49,476 bases of DNA from an uncultured Bacteroidales bacterium (lineage in GTDB: Bacteria > Bacteroidota > Bacteroidia > Bacteroidales > Paludibacteraceae). Shown here in pieces: positions 1 to 7,254 of the stretch. The stretch covers positions 1 through 49,476 of the forward strand of contig CASFUX010000193.1 of NCBI GenBank assembly GCA_949297975.1. The letters run 5' to 3'. Made by a program: the position numbers and the translations under genes. Positions within the stretch are counted from its first letter, which is position 1, and each line of letters opens with the position of its first letter. Under the pieces are notes generated by a model that saw nothing but the letters and a program-made list of their open reading frames with translations, did no database searches and was not told where the DNA came from.

Positions 1-1
1 A

Positions 2-355
2 CACACGTTCGGGCATGCGTTCGAAAGCCTCTCCTACCGCACGCCGCACCCGCTGCCGCACGGCTACGCGGTGATGTGGGGGCTGGTGTGCGAGGCCTAC
101 CTGTCGCACGTCCGCCTGGGCTTCCCGGCAAGCGACGTGCAGGCCTTGCTCCGCCTGGCCAAGGCGCATTACGGCGGCTTCGGCTTCACCTGCAAACAAT
201 ACGACACGCTGCTGGAACTGATGACGCACGACAAGAAAAACGCCTCGCAGGCCATTAACTTCACGCTGCTGGGCGCTGCGGGCGACGTGCGCATCAACCA
301 GACCGCCACCCGCGACGAGATACTGGAATGCCTGGACTATGCACGGGAGGGGTAA
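2..355 (+). CDS. aroB: 3-dehydroquinate synthase, C-terminal part (5' end outside window)
   Basis: This is the C-terminal ~117 residues of 3-dehydroquinate synthase, which converts DAHP to 3-dehydroquinate in the cytoplasmic shikimate pathway. The frame is open from base 2 and begins HTFGHAFES, the family's zinc-ligand histidine motif, followed by PLPHGYAVMWG and the DKKN motif (THDKKN) near the end. The start codon lies upstream of the window. The stop codon TAA lies inside a G/C-rich palindromic repeat (GGGGTAACCCCCC), so the last residues may have been set by the repeat. The family call is confident; the full length is unknown. Confidence 0.93.
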   Translation, partial: HTFGHAFESLSYRTPHPLPHGYAVMWGLVCEAYLSHVRLGFPASDVQALLRLAKAHYGGFGFTCKQYDTLLELMTHDKKNASQAINFTLLGAAGDVRINQTATRDEILECLDYAREG

Positions 356-364
356 CCCCCCATA

Positions 365-445
365 CCCCCTAAAGGGGGAGCTTTAATTACTTTACGAAAC
401 AATAAAACAGACTTGAAAGCCTCCCCTCGGGGGAGGTTGGAGGGG
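365..445. repeat. G/C-rich palindromic intergenic repeats between aroB and dapB
   Basis: Two short hairpins sit here: CCCCCTAAAGGGGG at 365-378 and CTCCCC-TC-GGGGGAG near 421-435, followed by GGTTGGAGGGG. The first is followed by a T-rich stretch and may terminate aroB. Similar CCCCTAAAGGGG or CTCCCC/GGGGAG pieces recur at about 1160-1185, 2845-2875, 3480-3510, 11560-11620 and 16513-16547. Confidence 0.7.
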
Positions 446-451
446 CAGACA

Positions 452-1177
452 ATGAAAATAGCTCTCATAGGATACGGCAAGATGGGCAAGCTCATTGAGC
501 GGATAGCCCGCGAACGGGGACACGAGATTGTCGCCGTGATAGACGTTAACAACACGGACGACTTCGCCTCGCCCGCTTTCCGCAGTGCCGATGTGGCCAT
601 CGAGTTCACCGCACCGCAAGTGGCGGTGGAAAACTACCGCCGGGCATGGGCGGCAGGCGTGCCGGTGGTGTCGGGCACCACCGGGTGGACGGCGCAACTG
701 GACGAGGTGAAGCGCGAAGTGGCCGAAGGGGGACACACGCTGTTCTGGTCGTCCAACTTCAGCCTCGGCGTAAACCTCTTCATGATGCTGAACAAGTACT
801 TGGCCGGGCTGATGAACCGCTACCCGCAATACGACGTGGCGATGACCGAGGTACACCACACACACAAGCTCGATGCCCCGAGCGGCACGGCCATCACGCT
901 GGCCGAAGGCATCCTGGAAAAGCTCGACCGCAAAACCCGTTGGGTGAAGGAGCAGGCTTCCGCGCCTGATGAACTGCCTATCCGCTCCATCCGCGAAGGC
1001 GAAGTGCCCGGCATACACACCGTGCGCTACGAGTCGGCGGTGGACAGCATCACCATCACGCACGATGCCAAGAGCCGCGAGGGCTTCGCGCTCGGCGCGG
1101 TGGTGGCAGCCGAGTTCACCGTGGGCAAGAAAGGCTTTTTGAGCATGGAGGACCTGATGCAACCCCCAACCCCCTAA
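452..1177 (+). CDS. dapB: 4-hydroxy-tetrahydrodipicolinate reductase
   Basis: DapB reduces hydroxy-tetrahydrodipicolinate in the lysine/diaminopimelate pathway. The 241-residue protein begins MKIALIGYGKMG, with the nucleotide-binding glycine motif at residues 7-12. It carries SGTTGWT (74-80) and the catalytic signature EVHHTHKLDAPSGTA (133-147), in which His135 and Lys139 match E. coli His159 and Lys163. I chose ATG 452; the frame stays open upstream, but those residues (ASPRGRLEGQT) are translated repeat. It is somewhat shorter than E. coli DapB (273 residues), as in other Bacteroidota. The last residues (MQPPTP) and the stop are encoded by another G/C repeat. Confidence 0.97.
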   Translation: MKIALIGYGKMGKLIERIARERGHEIVAVIDVNNTDDFASPAFRSADVAIEFTAPQVAVENYRRAWAAGVPVVSGTTGWTAQLDEVKREVAEGGHTLFWSSNFSLGVNLFMMLNKYLAGLMNRYPQYDVAMTEVHHTHKLDAPSGTAITLAEGILEKLDRKTRWVKEQASAPDELPIRSIREGEVPGIHTVRYESAVDSITITHDAKSREGFALGAVVAAEFTVGKKGFLSMEDLMQPPTP

Positions 1178-1304
1178 AGGGGGCTTTGACAACGGAGGTA
1201 AAAAGGGAAAAGCAGAAAGGTGAAAGGCCTATCCGCGTTAATCCGTTTAGTCCGTGTATTCCGTATGCTAATAATCCGGAATTTGAAATATGAAATCTGA
1301 AATA
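1160..1304 (+). repeat. formulaic intergenic repeat, copy 1
   Basis: A CCCCCTAAAGGGGG-like palindrome (about 1168-1182) is followed by a purine-rich part (GGGAAAAGCAGAAAGGTGAAAG), a 9-nt-periodic part made of variants of GTTAATCCG / TTTAGTCCG / TGTATTCCG, and a part repeating TGAAAT. A very similar block lies at 3662-3770 in the same orientation. The end of this block supplies an upstream ATG in frame with lepB. Confidence 0.8.
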
Positions 1305-1307
1305 AAT

Positions 1308-2774
1308 ATGAATACAATACTCTCTCGTCTGAAAGAAGCCACCGTGGCACAATGGGTGAAAGGTTGCGCGGCATCGGTGGTGTACATCCTGTTTATCGTG
1401 TGGGTGGACAGCTATTGGTGGCTGTTGCTCACGCCGTTTTTCTTTGACGTGTTCGTCACCAAGCTCGTTCCGTGGGACTGGTGGAAGCGCATCAAGAACA
1501 AGGCCTTGCGCAGCATCATGGGCTGGGTGGATGCCATCGTGTTTGCCCTCGTGGCGGTGTATTTCATCTTCACCTTCCTGTTCCAGAACTATCAGATACC
1601 CACCTCGTCGCTCGAAAAGACGCTCCTCGTGGGCGACTTCCTGGCAGTGAGCAAAGCCACCTACGGGCCGCGCGTACCCATGACGCCGCTGTCGTTCCCC
1701 CTGGCGCAGCACACCATGCCCATCATCGGCACCAAGTCGTACATCGAAAAACCGCAATGGGAATACCGCCGCCTGAAGGGCCTCCGCAATGTGGAGCGCA
1801 ACGATATCGTGGTATTCAACTTCCCCACCGGCGACACGGTGGCACTCAAGCAGCAGAACCCCGACATCTACACCTTGATGCATGTCTATGGGCGCGACCG
1901 AGTGATGAACGACAAGGCCACGTTCGGTGAAATCGTCTATCGCCCCGTGGACCGGCGCGAAAACTACGTGAAACGGTGCGTGGGCTTGCCGGGCGATACG
2001 TTCCTGCTGAAAGACAACCAAGTGTACATCAACGGCACGGCACAGCCGCACTTCGAGGGCATCCAGCATAATTATTTCATCCAGACGGACGGGAAAAGAC
2101 TGGGACAAGATTTCTTGAAAAAGCTGGGTGTAAGCTATGAAGATTACCAAGATAGCAATGATTTTTTCAATAGGTGGTTTAAATATTTTTATAGCAAAGA
2201 GGCCTACTTGTCTTACTTAATTGGTTTGGGTTTGGAAATTGACCTGGAAAACAATCCTACATATGTGAAATTTCCTACGTACTATGTGCCTCTTACGCAA
2301 GAAATGCATGCAAAATTATCCAAAGTGAAAGGAGTGGAACGTATCGTGATGGCAACACCTTACCTTGGTGGTGAAGTGTTCCCCTTGGGCAAAAGCAGGG
2401 AATATGGCTGGAACCGCGACAACTTCGGTCCGCTCTACATCCCAAAGAAAGGTGACCGACTGGCCTTGACCCTGGACAACCTGCCCGTGTACGAACGCAT
2501 CATCTCCACCTACGAACACAACCTGCTGGAGGTGCGCGACAGCACCATCTACATCAACGGGCAGCCTGCCACGCACTACGACGTGAAGATGGACTACTAC
2601 TGGATGCTGGGCGACAACCGCCACAAGTCGGCCGACTCGCGCTATTGGGGCTTCGTGCCCGAAGACCACATCGTGGGAACGCCCATGTTCGTGTGGCTGT
2701 CTCTTGACAAGGACAAAGGTCTCTTCGAAGGAAAAATCCGCTGGAACCGCTTCTTCAAGGCGGCGGGAAGATAA
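1308..2774 (+). CDS. lepB: Signal peptidase I, long Bacteroidota form
   Basis: Leader peptidase that removes Sec signal peptides at the inner membrane. The 488-residue protein has about three hydrophobic segments near residues 22-32, 36-48 and 74-93, then the serine box IPTSSLEKTLLVGD with nucleophile Ser101. This differs from the classical S-M-x-P-T-L but keeps the spacing. The general-base lysine is in VKRCVGLPGD (Lys222), and the last box is LGDNRHKSADSRYWG. The long region between the boxes is typical of Bacteroidota LepB. I prefer ATG 1308 (MNTILSR); an in-frame ATG at 1290 lies in repeat DNA. Bases about 2095-2360 are visibly more A/T-rich than the rest of the gene. Confidence 0.95.
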   Translation: MNTILSRLKEATVAQWVKGCAASVVYILFIVWVDSYWWLLLTPFFFDVFVTKLVPWDWWKRIKNKALRSIMGWVDAIVFALVAVYFIFTFLFQNYQIPTSSLEKTLLVGDFLAVSKATYGPRVPMTPLSFPLAQHTMPIIGTKSYIEKPQWEYRRLKGLRNVERNDIVVFNFPTGDTVALKQQNPDIYTLMHVYGRDRVMNDKATFGEIVYRPVDRRENYVKRCVGLPGDTFLLKDNQVYINGTAQPHFEGIQHNYFIQTDGKRLGQDFLKKLGVSYEDYQDSNDFFNRWFKYFYSKEAYLSYLIGLGLEIDLENNPTYVKFPTYYVPLTQEMHAKLSKVKGVERIVMATPYLGGEVFPLGKSREYGWNRDNFGPLYIPKKGDRLALTLDNLPVYERIISTYEHNLLEVRDSTIYINGQPATHYDVKMDYYWMLGDNRHKSADSRYWGFVPEDHIVGTPMFVWLSLDKDKGLFEGKIRWNRFFKAAGR

Positions 2775-2835
2775 TTTAGCTACGAGCTACAAGTTACGAG
2801 CTACAAGTGCGTTAATAATAACTGGTAAATAGTCA
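2775..2835. repeat. short direct repeats between lepB and the WbqC gene
   Basis: The 14-nt word TACGAGCTACAAGT occurs twice in tandem (about 2780-2808). Related TACAAGCTACGAG words recur at about 11172-11205, and GAGTTACG-type words at 46757-46800. No gene is seen here. Confidence 0.6.
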
Positions 2836-3516
2836 ATGGCAAACAGGAAGTCCCCTTTAGGGGATTTAGGGGTCGCTGTTTTATCCTCCGCCTACCTCGC
2901 CCCGGTGGAGTATTACCGGGTCATGGCCGGGGCGGGCACGGTGTGGCTCGAAGCGTGCGACCACTACGTGAAGCAGACCTACCGCAACCGATGCCGCATC
3001 GCCACGTCCAATGGCGTGATGGACCTGACCGTACCGGTGGAGAAACTGAGCGGCGAAAAGCAACTGATGCGCGACGTACGCATCGCTTACCATGCCGACT
3101 GGCAGGCGCAGCATTGGCGTGCCCTGGAGGCGGCTTACCGCTCGACCCCGTATTTCGAATATTACCAGGATGACTACCGCCCGCTGTACGAGAGGAAGTG
3201 GACGTACCTGTGGGACTTCAACGAGGCTTTGCGGGAAGTAACCCTCCGCCTGCTCGACCTGCATCCCCGCGTGGAACTGACCACGGAATACCGGACCGAC
3301 TGGGGCTGCAATGTACTTGACCTGCGCGAAGCCATCCACCCGAAACGCCCTCCCGTGCTTTCGGATTGCAAGCCCTATTATCAGGTATTTGCACAAAAAT
3401 ACGGCTTCCTGCCGAACCTAAGCGTGATAGATTTGTTATTCAATATGGGTAATGAAGCCATGCTGTGGCTGGGACAGGAGAAGCCTCCCCAAGCCCCTCC
3501 CGAGGAGGGAATGTAG
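2836..3516 (+). CDS. WbqC-family protein
   Basis: The 226-residue protein matches the WbqC-like family (PF08889) through AYLAPVEYYRVM near the N-terminus, the QTYRNRCRIATSNGVMDLTVPVE stretch, and the acidic/aromatic middle. Members are often linked to surface glycan loci; the reaction is not established. Both ends look made of repeat DNA. Residues ~5-14 (KSPLGDLGVAV) translate a CCCCTTTAGGGG repeat, and the last residues (KPPQAPPEEGM) translate another. The native start may therefore have been nearer residue 15 (VLSSAYLAP), where no ATG remains. It may be cotranscribed with lepB. Confidence 0.8.
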   Translation: MANRKSPLGDLGVAVLSSAYLAPVEYYRVMAGAGTVWLEACDHYVKQTYRNRCRIATSNGVMDLTVPVEKLSGEKQLMRDVRIAYHADWQAQHWRALEAAYRSTPYFEYYQDDYRPLYERKWTYLWDFNEALREVTLRLLDLHPRVELTTEYRTDWGCNVLDLREAIHPKRPPVLSDCKPYYQVFAQKYGFLPNLSVIDLLFNMGNEAMLWLGQEKPPQAPPEEGM

Positions 3517-3780
3517 AAAGGTGAATGGGAAAAGGTGAACGGGAAAAGTCTGAGGCCAACGGCCTTGTGGCATTCAGCGTAGGGCATCGCCCTACGGCTT
3601 GTAGGGGCGAAAAATCTTTCGCCCGCAATCCGCGTCCATCTGCGCAATCTGCGGGAAACAACAGAGGTGAAAGGGAAAAGTAGAAAGGTGAAAGGCTTAT
3701 CCGCGTTAATCCGTTTTGTCCGTGTATTCCGTGTGCTAATCTGAAATCTGAAATTTGAAATCTTATAAATCATAAGAATT
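3517..3780. repeat. repeat-filled gap with three hairpins and formulaic repeat copy 2
   Basis: No gene is seen. In order: purine-rich GGTGAA/GGGAAAAG words; hairpins AGGCCAACGGCCT (3553-3565), CGTAGGG-CATC-GCCCTACG (about 3578-3596) and GGGCGAAA-AATC-TTTCGCCC (3605-3624); a 9-nt-periodic CCGCGT / CTGCGC / CTGCGG part; then a block at 3662-3770 close in sequence to 1195-1300. The block ends a few bases before the ilvE ATG. Confidence 0.8.
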
Positions 3781-4800
3781 ATGGAAAGTATTGATTGGAG
3801 CAATCTGTCATTCGGTTACATGAAGACCGATTACAACGTCCGTTGCAAATATGCGAACGGCGCATGGGGCGAACTGGAAGTGCATACCGACGAACAGGTC
3901 ACCCTGCACATGGCGGCTACCTGCCTGCATTACGGGCAGGAAGCGTTCGAAGGACTGAAGGCGTTTCGCGGACGCGACGGCAAGATACGCATCTTCCGCA
4001 TGGACGAGAACGCCAAGCGCCTGCAATCGTCCTGCGATGGCATCGCCATGGCCAAGTTGCCGGTGGAAACGTTCGAGAAAGCCGTCATCCAAGCGGTGAA
4101 ACTCAACGAACGTTTCATCCCGCCTTACGAGTCGGGCGCGTCGCTGTACATCCGCCCGCTGCTCCTCGGCACGAGTGCCCAGGTAGGGGTGAAGCCCGCC
4201 ACAGAATACGAGTTCATCCTGTTTGTCACCCCGGTAGGCCCGTACTTCAAGGGCGGTTTCCAGACCACCCCGTTTGTCGTAACCCGCAAGTACGACCGCG
4301 CCGCCCCGCTCGGCACCGGCATTTACAAAATAGGGGGCAACTACGCCGCCAGCCTCAACGCCGGGGAAGAAGCACACCACTTGGGCTACTCCAACGTGTT
4401 CTACCTCGACGCAAAGGAACGCAAGTACATCGATGAATGCGGCGCGGCCAACTTCTTCGGCATCAAGGGCAACACGTATGTTACCCCCAAATCCACCTCC
4501 ATCCTGCCCTCCATCACCAACAAGAGCCTCATGGTGCTGGCCGAGGACTTGGGTCTCAAGGTGGAACGCCGCCCCATCGCCCTGGAAGAGCTGGACACCT
4601 TCGACGAAGCCGGGGCGTGCGGCACGGCAGCGGTCATCAGCCCCATCGAACGCATCGACGACCTGGACAACAACAAGTCCTACGTCTTTGCCAAGGACGG
4701 CAAGCCGGGTCCCTGGTGCGAAAAACTCTATCACAAGCTGCGTGCCATCCAATACGGTGACGAACCCGACACGCACGGTTGGGTGACGGTGCTGGATTAA
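3781..4800 (+). CDS. ilvE: Branched-chain amino-acid aminotransferase
   Basis: A PLP-dependent fold-type IV aminotransferase that performs the last step of Val/Leu/Ile synthesis (or first of their breakdown) with 2-oxoglutarate/glutamate. The 339-residue protein shows CLHYGQEAFEGLKAFR (48-63), IRPLLLGT (124-131), the PLP-lysine motif GIYKIGGNYAAS with Lys183, and ECGAANFFGIKG. Length and motifs fit the long, mitochondrial-type BCAT group. The ATG at 3781 follows the repeat gap directly. The BIG2 lipoprotein gene starts 5 bases after its stop, suggesting cotranscription. Confidence 0.97.
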   Translation: MESIDWSNLSFGYMKTDYNVRCKYANGAWGELEVHTDEQVTLHMAATCLHYGQEAFEGLKAFRGRDGKIRIFRMDENAKRLQSSCDGIAMAKLPVETFEKAVIQAVKLNERFIPPYESGASLYIRPLLLGTSAQVGVKPATEYEFILFVTPVGPYFKGGFQTTPFVVTRKYDRAAPLGTGIYKIGGNYAASLNAGEEAHHLGYSNVFYLDAKERKYIDECGAANFFGIKGNTYVTPKSTSILPSITNKSLMVLAEDLGLKVERRPIALEELDTFDEAGACGTAAVISPIERIDDLDNNKSYVFAKDGKPGPWCEKLYHKLRAIQYGDEPDTHGWVTVLD

Positions 4801-4805
4801 AGCCT

Positions 4806-5588
4806 ATGGGAACGATGACCAACCGACTGCTGATCGCGCTCATGCTGCTGGCTTTCGTGGCCTGCAAGCGCAACGAGGTGACCTCCATCACGTTAAGTGA
4901 GACCGATGTGGTGCTTTCGATAGGCGAGACCTTGCAGCTGGCTGCACAGGTGGAAGCCACCAAGGATGCCGCCGAGTTCCCGCCCGTGTGGCAGTCGGAG
5001 GACGAGTCGGTGGTGACCGTCGCACCCGGCGGACTGATAGCCGCCGTTGCACCCGGCGACACGTATGTCACCGTGACGGCAGGCGGAGTCGAAGCCCGCT
5101 GCCGGGTGGGGGTGAAATACTTCGTGCAAGCCGCCCGCCAATACATGCGCGAACCGTACAGCACGGGCAAGTCCGACCTGTTCACCTTGTGCCTGGCCAC
5201 GGGAGGCATCGACCTGGCCGACCTGACCGGCACGGGCGAATACCTCACGCTGGAGTTGTTTGTGCCCGTGGACGTGCGGGACAGCCTACCCCAAGGCATG
5301 TACGGGATGGTGACGGACTTCCGCCCGCCTGCCGCGAAAGGCCCGGATGCGGAATACGACAAGTTCCTGCCTTACACGCTCTCGCCCGGGTTTGTCATGG
5401 AAGGCGAGCATTGGGGCACGTGGCACACCGTGCAGCCCGCAGGCACTACCCTGCCACTCAATTCGGGCACGGTCGAAGTAAGCCATTCCTCTGCCGGGCA
5501 ATACATCATCCGCTACGATTTGCAGAGCGAGCAAGGCAACTCCCTTACCGGTGTGTACGAGGGCGACATCGAAACCTTCCCCCGGTAA
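4806..5588 (+). CDS. Lipoprotein with BIG2 (Ig-like group 2) domain
   Basis: The 260-residue protein has a lipoprotein signal ending LLAFVAC, then a BIG2 domain (about residues 24-102) recognisable from SITLSETDVVLSIGETLQL, W-S-E-D-E-S-V-V-T-V and GDTYVTVTAGG. The C-terminal ~150 residues are beta-rich and resemble nothing I recognise. Envelope location is inferred from the lipobox. I chose ATG 4806; the reading frame extends upstream into ilvE but the signal peptide starts here. It follows ilvE closely, though no functional link is evident. Confidence 0.75.
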   Translation: MGTMTNRLLIALMLLAFVACKRNEVTSITLSETDVVLSIGETLQLAAQVEATKDAAEFPPVWQSEDESVVTVAPGGLIAAVAPGDTYVTVTAGGVEARCRVGVKYFVQAARQYMREPYSTGKSDLFTLCLATGGIDLADLTGTGEYLTLELFVPVDVRDSLPQGMYGMVTDFRPPAAKGPDAEYDKFLPYTLSPGFVMEGEHWGTWHTVQPAGTTLPLNSGTVEVSHSSAGQYIIRYDLQSEQGNSLTGVYEGDIETFPR

Positions 5589-5639
5589 AGCAGCCAAACA
5601 ATTTTCAACCGCAAGGATTTTATTTTTCGCAGACTTCTT

Positions 5640-5705
5640 AACCGCAAAGAGCGCAAAGGACGCAAAGGCATCTCCCCCTATGCGTCCTTTGCGCTCTTTG
5701 CGGTT
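5640..5705. repeat. perfect 25-bp inverted repeat built of 9-nt units
   Basis: Arms 5640-5664 and 5681-5705 are exact reverse complements around a 16-nt loop. Each arm consists of tandem CGCAAAGAG / CGCAAAGGA / CGCAAAGGC units. The hairpin lies between two convergent genes and could act as a terminator, but its regular internal repeats place it with the CGCAGA- and CGCAAA-type intergenic repeats (compare 9935-9960). Confidence 0.85.
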
Positions 5706-5743
5706 TTAAAAAACACTCTCTGCGGTTAAGCACCCCAAAACAA

Positions 5744-5774
5744 AACCGCCGGACTTGTCGCAAGCCCGGCGGTT
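5744..5774 (-). terminator. rho-independent terminator of the TPR gene
   Basis: On the minus strand a stem AACCGCCGG / CCGGCGGTT, extended by GCTTG/CAAGT, is followed by TTGTTTTG. It lies 70 bases beyond the stop of the minus-strand TPR gene. Confidence 0.75.
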
Positions 5775-5843
5775 CTTTTCCATAAACCTTTCAAAATCTA
5801 ATTATGAGCGATACTTGTACCGCAAGATTAACAGGCAGGAGAC

Positions 5844-7061
5844 CTACCCGTTAATTTCTTTGTCGATGGCTTCGTATTCCGCATCCATGCCGAGGCGGTA
5901 GTACAGTGTGCGAAGCATCACCTTGTAACTCATTTCATCGGGAGCCAGTTCGTGCGCCTTGCTGTAGAAAGGCAGGGCGGCTTCGAATTCGGCCGTGGCC
6001 TTTTCCTGTTCGGCGGCGAAAGCCTTGCGGTCGCCTATCAGCTTGTCGGCTGCATCGAGGATGGCGATGGCGGCGTTGTAGTGCAGGCGTCCCAAGGCAT
6101 CGTAGGCCGAGGCCATGGTCGGGTCAAGCTCGATGGCTTTGTTGTAAGCGGCTTCGGCCTTGTCAAAGTCCTTCAAGGCTTCATGCAAGCCGCCTTCCAC
6201 GAAGCGGTACTGCGCCATGTTGGGGTCGCTTTCAATGGCCTGGTTCAAGTAAGTCAACGCCGTTTCGGGCTGGCCGGAATAGATGTAGAAGTTGATGAGG
6301 TTCTGCAAGAACCACGGTTCGGTCGGGAATTTTTCCACCCCTTCCTTCAAGGTCTGGACAAAGTTCACCGTGTCCTTCTGCTTGTTGTATTCTTCATACA
6401 GCAGCTGGTACACGGCCAGCGTTTCATAATCCTTGTCCTTCAAGTTCGTGTAGTGGCGGATGGCTTCTTCCGGCTTCTGCGCCTGCGATGCCGCGATGCC
6501 CGCATAGTACTCTATCATGTTATAGGTAGAGTCCTTCGGGATTTCGTTTTCCGACAGAGGCATGTCCGGGATGGCGAGGAAAGCGTTGAACACGTTCAGC
6601 GCGTCATCGTACCGCTGTTCGTCAAACAAAGCAGCCCCGTAACCGATGAGGTCGAAATTGTAATACTCACGCATCATGCGCTTGATGTCCTTGCGGAAGC
6701 GGGGTTTCACCTTGCCTTTTTCGTTAGGCAACTGGTCGAGGCTGTCGGCCTTCACCAGGTAGGCATACGACTCCATCACCGCCGCACCTTTCGCGTTCTG
6801 GTCTATCTTGGTCGGATCAAGGATGTTGTCGGTTTCCATCTTAGCTTTTTCCTTGTAGCCGATAAGACCGGCCACGTACCACGTGTTGGCCTGGTTCTTG
6901 GTGGTTTCTTCTTCCAATGCCGGTTTGATAAGTTCCCGTGCCCCGGCGAAGTCGGGCGTTTCCATCAACACTTTGTTCTTCGCCTTGCTCACATTGGCTT
7001 TCTGGGCATACATGCCGCTGATGCTCCCTACGAGCAGCAGTGATAATACAAGTTTTTTCAT
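5844..7061 (-). CDS. Secreted tetratricopeptide-repeat protein
   Basis: A 405-residue protein with a Sec signal peptide (MKKLVLSLLLVGSISGMYA, predicted cleavage near residue 19) and several TPR units. The clearest are in the C-terminal half (for example AQYRFVEGGLHEALKDFDKA then AAYNKAIELDPTMASAYDALG). It is probably a periplasmic scaffold; no enzyme signature is visible. Bacteroidales carry such proteins beside gyrA, with no defined role I can name. A -7-like TACCTTTG lies on the minus strand at 7135-7142, about 75 bases upstream of the start. It is transcribed in the same direction as gyrA, 193 bases downstream of it. Confidence 0.8.
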   Translation of the reverse strand: MKKLVLSLLLVGSISGMYAQKANVSKAKNKVLMETPDFAGARELIKPALEEETTKNQANTWYVAGLIGYKEKAKMETDNILDPTKIDQNAKGAAVMESYAYLVKADSLDQLPNEKGKVKPRFRKDIKRMMREYYNFDLIGYGAALFDEQRYDDALNVFNAFLAIPDMPLSENEIPKDSTYNMIEYYAGIAASQAQKPEEAIRHYTNLKDKDYETLAVYQLLYEEYNKQKDTVNFVQTLKEGVEKFPTEPWFLQNLINFYIYSGQPETALTYLNQAIESDPNMAQYRFVEGGLHEALKDFDKAEAAYNKAIELDPTMASAYDALGRLHYNAAIAILDAADKLIGDRKAFAAEQEKATAEFEAALPFYSKAHELAPDEMSYKVMLRTLYYRLGMDAEYEAIDKEING

Positions 7062-7254
7062 TTCTGAATGATGATAATTTATAGTTTGTTTATTTATTCT
7101 TCCTTAAACCCTTATTCCGTTGGGATTGCGGGGACAAAGGTATTCAATTTTTCACGAGCCTTGCCTAATATTCATATTTTTTAAACAATGCCCGTGCGGG
7201 GAGGGGGGGCACAGAGAGCACATAGCTTTTCAATGCCCCGCCTCAACGTCCGGC

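Noticed and set aside
1600-1640. Inactive signal peptidase because the S-M-x-P motif reads SSLEKTL
   Set aside because: The serine, lysine and GDN/DSR boxes are in place with normal spacing, and Bacteroidota LepB proteins vary at the Met and Pro positions.
5589-5843. tRNA or small RNA gene in the gap after the BIG2 lipoprotein
   Set aside because: The strong hairpins are explained by a repeat and a terminator; no cloverleaf pairing or CCA end is visible.
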